From: an uncultured bacterium | Lineage (GTDB): Bacteria; Bacteroidota; Bacteroidia; Bacteroidales; Bacteroidaceae | Assembly (NCBI GenBank): GCA_905215555.1 | Contig: CAJMQU010000021.1 | Coordinates: forward strand, 11,011 to 75,010 | Length of the DNA stretch: 64,000 nt | Direction of reading: 5' to 3' | In this document: one piece after another, positions 61,781 to 64,000 of the stretch | How the letters are laid out: each line of letters starts with the position of its first letter | Position numbering within the stretch: position 1 is the first letter of the stretch | Notes under the pieces: generated by a model | Database searches by the model: none | What the model was told of the DNA's origin: nothing | The model's input: the letters and a program-made list of their open reading frames with translations, nothing else | Program-made: the position numbers and the translations under genes

Positions 61781-62902
61781 TTACCCTCGCATCAGCAATT
61801 CCGGGAATGTAAATCCTTGCATGGTATAGCAGATAAAGAAAATGGTAGCACTAACAATCCACAGAATAAGTAATGTCCACTTCAACCCGGAAACCATGGG
61901 CTGCCAATTGAACACCGGACGGAAGATTGCGAAAACAAGGCTGACCAGAGGAATACCCACTACGAGGATGCCTGCAATATATAGTACGATGGCTGACAAG
62001 GGAGATGTAGGTAATACCAAATCAATAGCCGGGAAGCAAGACATCAACGCTGCGCCACCACCAATGGCTACTGCAATAGCAGCAAAGAGCAAAGCTACAA
62101 ATACAATACCGAAAACAAACAGTACCGGACTGCAAATGATAGCCACAATAACCAGACAAATCTTCAGGAGCCAACCGACAATCATTAATAACGTATCACC
62201 GGTCCTTTGCAAAGAAGTACGAGGCTTATCCGACCGCATATAATCGTTTACATTATTTGCAACTCTCTCAAAACCGTCAGTCACGGTCTTCCCAATGTTC
62301 TCTACCGTAACAGCTTCGCCACGCATGTTCAGTTTTTCAGTCGCTGTACGAGCTTCGGGAATCACTATCCAGCAAATGATATAGATAGGGATCAAGAACT
62401 TGAAACCAAAGATTGCGCAAAAAACAAGAATCAAACGGAACCAGGTAGGATCCCAGCCTAAATAAACACTAAGTCCCCCTATCACGCCACCCAGCATTTT
62501 ATCGTCCGGATTGCGATACAAACGGCGACGGGTTGAGGTATAAGAAGAGTTAGTATCACCATTCCAGGAACCGGAACCATAACCTTCACCGGAAGCGCCC
62601 TTAGTATTTCCGGAACCGGAAGCAGCATTCTCTTCCGTACCTGTCTCCATTTCTTCAGGTTTCCCCATGCGATTGATTACTTCTTCCACATCGGCTATAG
62701 TGATCACCTGAGAGCCAGCAGTCAGTTTCTCTGAAAAAAGTTCAGAGATGCGAAGTTCGATGTCATTTACAATCTCATCAGCACCGGCCTGTCTTCTAAA
62801 GTGCAGTTTCAGATTGCATAGATAATTATCCAAAAGGCGGTAGGCGTCTTCATCAATGTGGAAAACAGTTCCGCCCAAATTTACTGTTAATGTCTTTTTC
62901 AT
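61781..62902 (-). CDS. PspC domain envelope-stress membrane protein
   Basis: The 373-residue protein begins with a cytosolic region (MKKTLTVNLGGTVFHIDEDA to RMGKPEEME). A Gly/Ser linker follows, then the PspC domain RRLYRNPDDKMLGGVIGGLS with YLGWDPTWFRLILVFCAI (about 130-175). The rest has several TM helices. PspC proteins act in the phage-shock or envelope-stress response. It is encoded 52 bp after a PadR repressor gene in one operon, which in Bacteroides is a standard pair. Confidence 0.92.
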   Translation of the reverse strand: MKKTLTVNLGGTVFHIDEDAYRLLDNYLCNLKLHFRRQAGADEIVNDIELRISELFSEKLTAGSQVITIADVEEVINRMGKPEEMETGTEENAASGSGNTKGASGEGYGSGSWNGDTNSSYTSTRRRLYRNPDDKMLGGVIGGLSVYLGWDPTWFRLILVFCAIFGFKFLIPIYIICWIVIPEARTATEKLNMRGEAVTVENIGKTVTDGFERVANNVNDYMRSDKPRTSLQRTGDTLLMIVGWLLKICLVIVAIICSPVLFVFGIVFVALLFAAIAVAIGGGAALMSCFPAIDLVLPTSPLSAIVLYIAGILVVGIPLVSLVFAIFRPVFNWQPMVSGLKWTLLILWIVSATIFFICYTMQGFTFPELLMRG

Positions 62903-62954
62903 TGCTATTTGGTTTTTAAATTTATACTGATACGAGGTTTTTGATATCTTGAAT

Positions 62955-63281
62955 CTAACGATTGGCTATATGATTCACAGTTTCATTCAGTTCACGCCAA
63001 GAGATTTCCAACTCTCCAAGGAAAACCTCCCCTTTTGGAGTGAGCTTGTAATATTTACGTGGCGGCCCTTGTGTGGACTCTATCCATTCGTAACTTAACA
63101 GATCGTCATTCTTCAGACGGGTAAGCAACGGATAAAGTGTCCCTTCCACTACAATCAGCTTGGCTTCTTTCAGTTTCTGAATAATATCAGAAGCGTAAGC
63201 CGGTTCTTTGTGCAGCAGTAGCATGATGCAATATTCTAACATGCCCTTACGCATTTGCGACTTTACATTATTTACGTCCAT
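62955..63281 (-). CDS. PadR family transcriptional repressor
   Basis: The 108-residue PadR-s1 protein begins with the winged helix MRKGMLEYCIMLLLHKEPAY and ASDIIQKLKEAKLIVVEGTL. The wing YPLLTRLKNDDLLSYEWIES and PPRKYYKLTPKGEVFLGELE follow. It should autoregulate the padR-pspC operon through the palindromes at 63386-63414. The inducer is probably membrane- or drug-related, but unknown. Confidence 0.94.
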   Translation of the reverse strand: MDVNNVKSQMRKGMLEYCIMLLLHKEPAYASDIIQKLKEAKLIVVEGTLYPLLTRLKNDDLLSYEWIESTQGPPRKYYKLTPKGEVFLGELEISWRELNETVNHIANR

Positions 63282-63365
63282 CTCTTATTGATTTACGATT
63301 TGACATTTAACCCTTTTACCACAAAGAAAGTAACTGATTGAGATATAGACTTTCTTTGTATGACA

Positions 63366-63414
63366 CAAATATATGCATTATCTTAGTACTATGCAATACA
63401 TAGTACCATGTATT
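63366..63414 (-). promoter_or_regulatory. padR promoter with overlapping palindromic operators
   Basis: The minus-strand -7 box TATATTTG lies at 63366-63373. Just upstream are two overlapping palindromes. One is GTACTATG-N5-CATAGTAC (63386-63406). The other is AATACAT-N6-ATGTATT (63395-63414), which resembles the ATACAT/ATGTAT operators of PadR proteins. Together they would cover the -33 region and block RNA polymerase. Confidence 0.75.
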
Positions 63415-63508
63415 TTATTTTATTAACACATAATATCCTTATACACCTTGATTAATAAAGCAGGAAAAGAATAAATAAAGAGAAGGAATAACATATAAGA
63501 GAAAAATG

Positions 63509-63516
63509 TATCTTTG
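63509..63516 (+). promoter_or_regulatory. -7 box of the GNAT gene
   Basis: TATCTTTG is 27 bp upstream of the ATG at 63544. Confidence 0.55.
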
Positions 63517-63543
63517 CGCAGAGAAGATATAAATACAACGATT

Positions 63544-64000
63544 ATGTTAACAATAAGAAAAGCAACGACAGCTGATTGCGAGCTGATCCATCAACTCGCA
63601 TGGCAGATATTTCCTGAAACGTACAAGGAAATTCTTTCACCGGAGCAGAAGGAATACATGATGGAATGGATGTACTCTATAGAGAGCCTCCGCAAACAAA
63701 TGGAAGAGGAAGGGCATGTATATTTCATAGCATACCATGATGGCGAAGTATGCGGCTATGTATCCGTACAGCAACAAGACAAAGACTTGTTCCACCTGCA
63801 AAAGATATATGTACTCCCCTCTTTCCAGGGAGCGCATTGCGGTAGTTTCCTATTCCGCGAAGCCGTAAAGTATATTAAAGAGGTTCATCCCGGGCCATGC
63901 CTGATGGAATTGAATGTGAACCGCAACAACAAGGCGCTGAAATTCTATGAACACATGGGGATGAAAATATTAAGGGAAGGAGATTTCCCGATAGGAAACG
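63544..64000 (+). CDS. GNAT family N-acetyltransferase, partial at window end
   Basis: The frame MLTIRKATTADCELIHQLAW runs 152 codons to the window edge. GNAT motif A is LQKIYVLPSFQGAHCGSFLF, with the acetyl-CoA loop Q-G-x-H-x-G replacing the usual Q/R-x-x-G-x-G/A. Motif B contains LNVNRNNKALKFYEHMGMKI. It resembles RimI/spermidine acetyltransferase-like enzymes that acetylate small amines or N-termini; the substrate is unknown. The extreme C-terminus lies outside the window. Confidence 0.9.
   Translation, partial: MLTIRKATTADCELIHQLAWQIFPETYKEILSPEQKEYMMEWMYSIESLRKQMEEEGHVYFIAYHDGEVCGYVSVQQQDKDLFHLQKIYVLPSFQGAHCGSFLFREAVKYIKEVHPGPCLMELNVNRNNKALKFYEHMGMKILREGDFPIGN

Overview
The window is chromosomal DNA of a gut-type Bacteroides (Bacteroidales). 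Many genes carry the Bacteroides -7 promoter motif TAnnTTTG a short distance upstream. Several protein families are typical of the order: DUF4251, DUF4248, DUF3987/BT4734, HU-HIG, smalltalk, FtsX-type permease arrays and TPR-containing histidine kinases. No rRNA or CRISPR array was seen. There is one tRNA, tRNA-Gly(CCC).

Layout. 0-4 kb: partial MFS transporter, panB, a HAD phosphatase and a MATE exporter. 4-10 kb: a minus-strand operon of MacB/FtsX-type ABC permeases and their ATPase, headed by a -24/-12 (sigma-54) promoter with two palindromic upstream sites. The last permease of the operon is a deletion pseudogene. 10-17.5 kb: a phosphoesterase lipoprotein and beta-barrel protein, a HicB-like small protein, proS, a YgiC-like ATP-grasp enzyme with a YgiB-like lipoprotein, and two AT-rich orphan genes. 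Those orphans end at a decayed tyrosine-recombinase start beside tRNA-Gly. 17.5-28.6 kb: lower-pathway cobalamin genes cobU-cobT-cobS-cobC and cbiP-cobD-cbiB, split by two overlapping TPR histidine kinases, one of which has lost its ATP-binding motifs. 28.7-33.7 kb: a TolC / HlyD / double ABC-2 permease export operon. 33.8-40.5 kb: a short cbiA stub, an AmgK-RapZ(C) fusion with a MurU-like enzyme, lipoproteins, a cobJ/cbiH stub and an intact CbiJ-CbiD fusion. The B12 ring-building set therefore looks partly deleted here. 40.7-45.3 kb: an SDR gene with an in-frame stop, a beta-barrel protein, and an rclA-rclC reactive-chlorine module with an AraC regulator. 45.5-53 kb: DUF1573, OPT transporter, esterase, GH2 beta-galactosidase and DUF1460 hydrolase.

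53.1-61.6 kb is the accessory zone. It holds remnants of an AbiE-type gene pair and of a capsule glycosyltransferase. These are followed by the cassette often found at Bacteroides capsule loci: BT4734-like, DUF3987, DUF4248, HU, smalltalk and T7-lysozyme-like amidase. A long imperfect inverted repeat brackets most of the DUF3987 gene. Next comes a tight three-gene operon: a DUF262 protein, an SMC-like ATPase with a DUF3696-like tail, and a protein with an HxRx4D phospholipase-D-like motif. This operon is the best candidate in the window for a little-described, probably anti-phage, system. The window ends with a PspC/PadR stress pair, which has a clear palindromic operator, and a partial GNAT acetyltransferase.

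All functions are assigned by reading motifs and by family knowledge. No database search was run.
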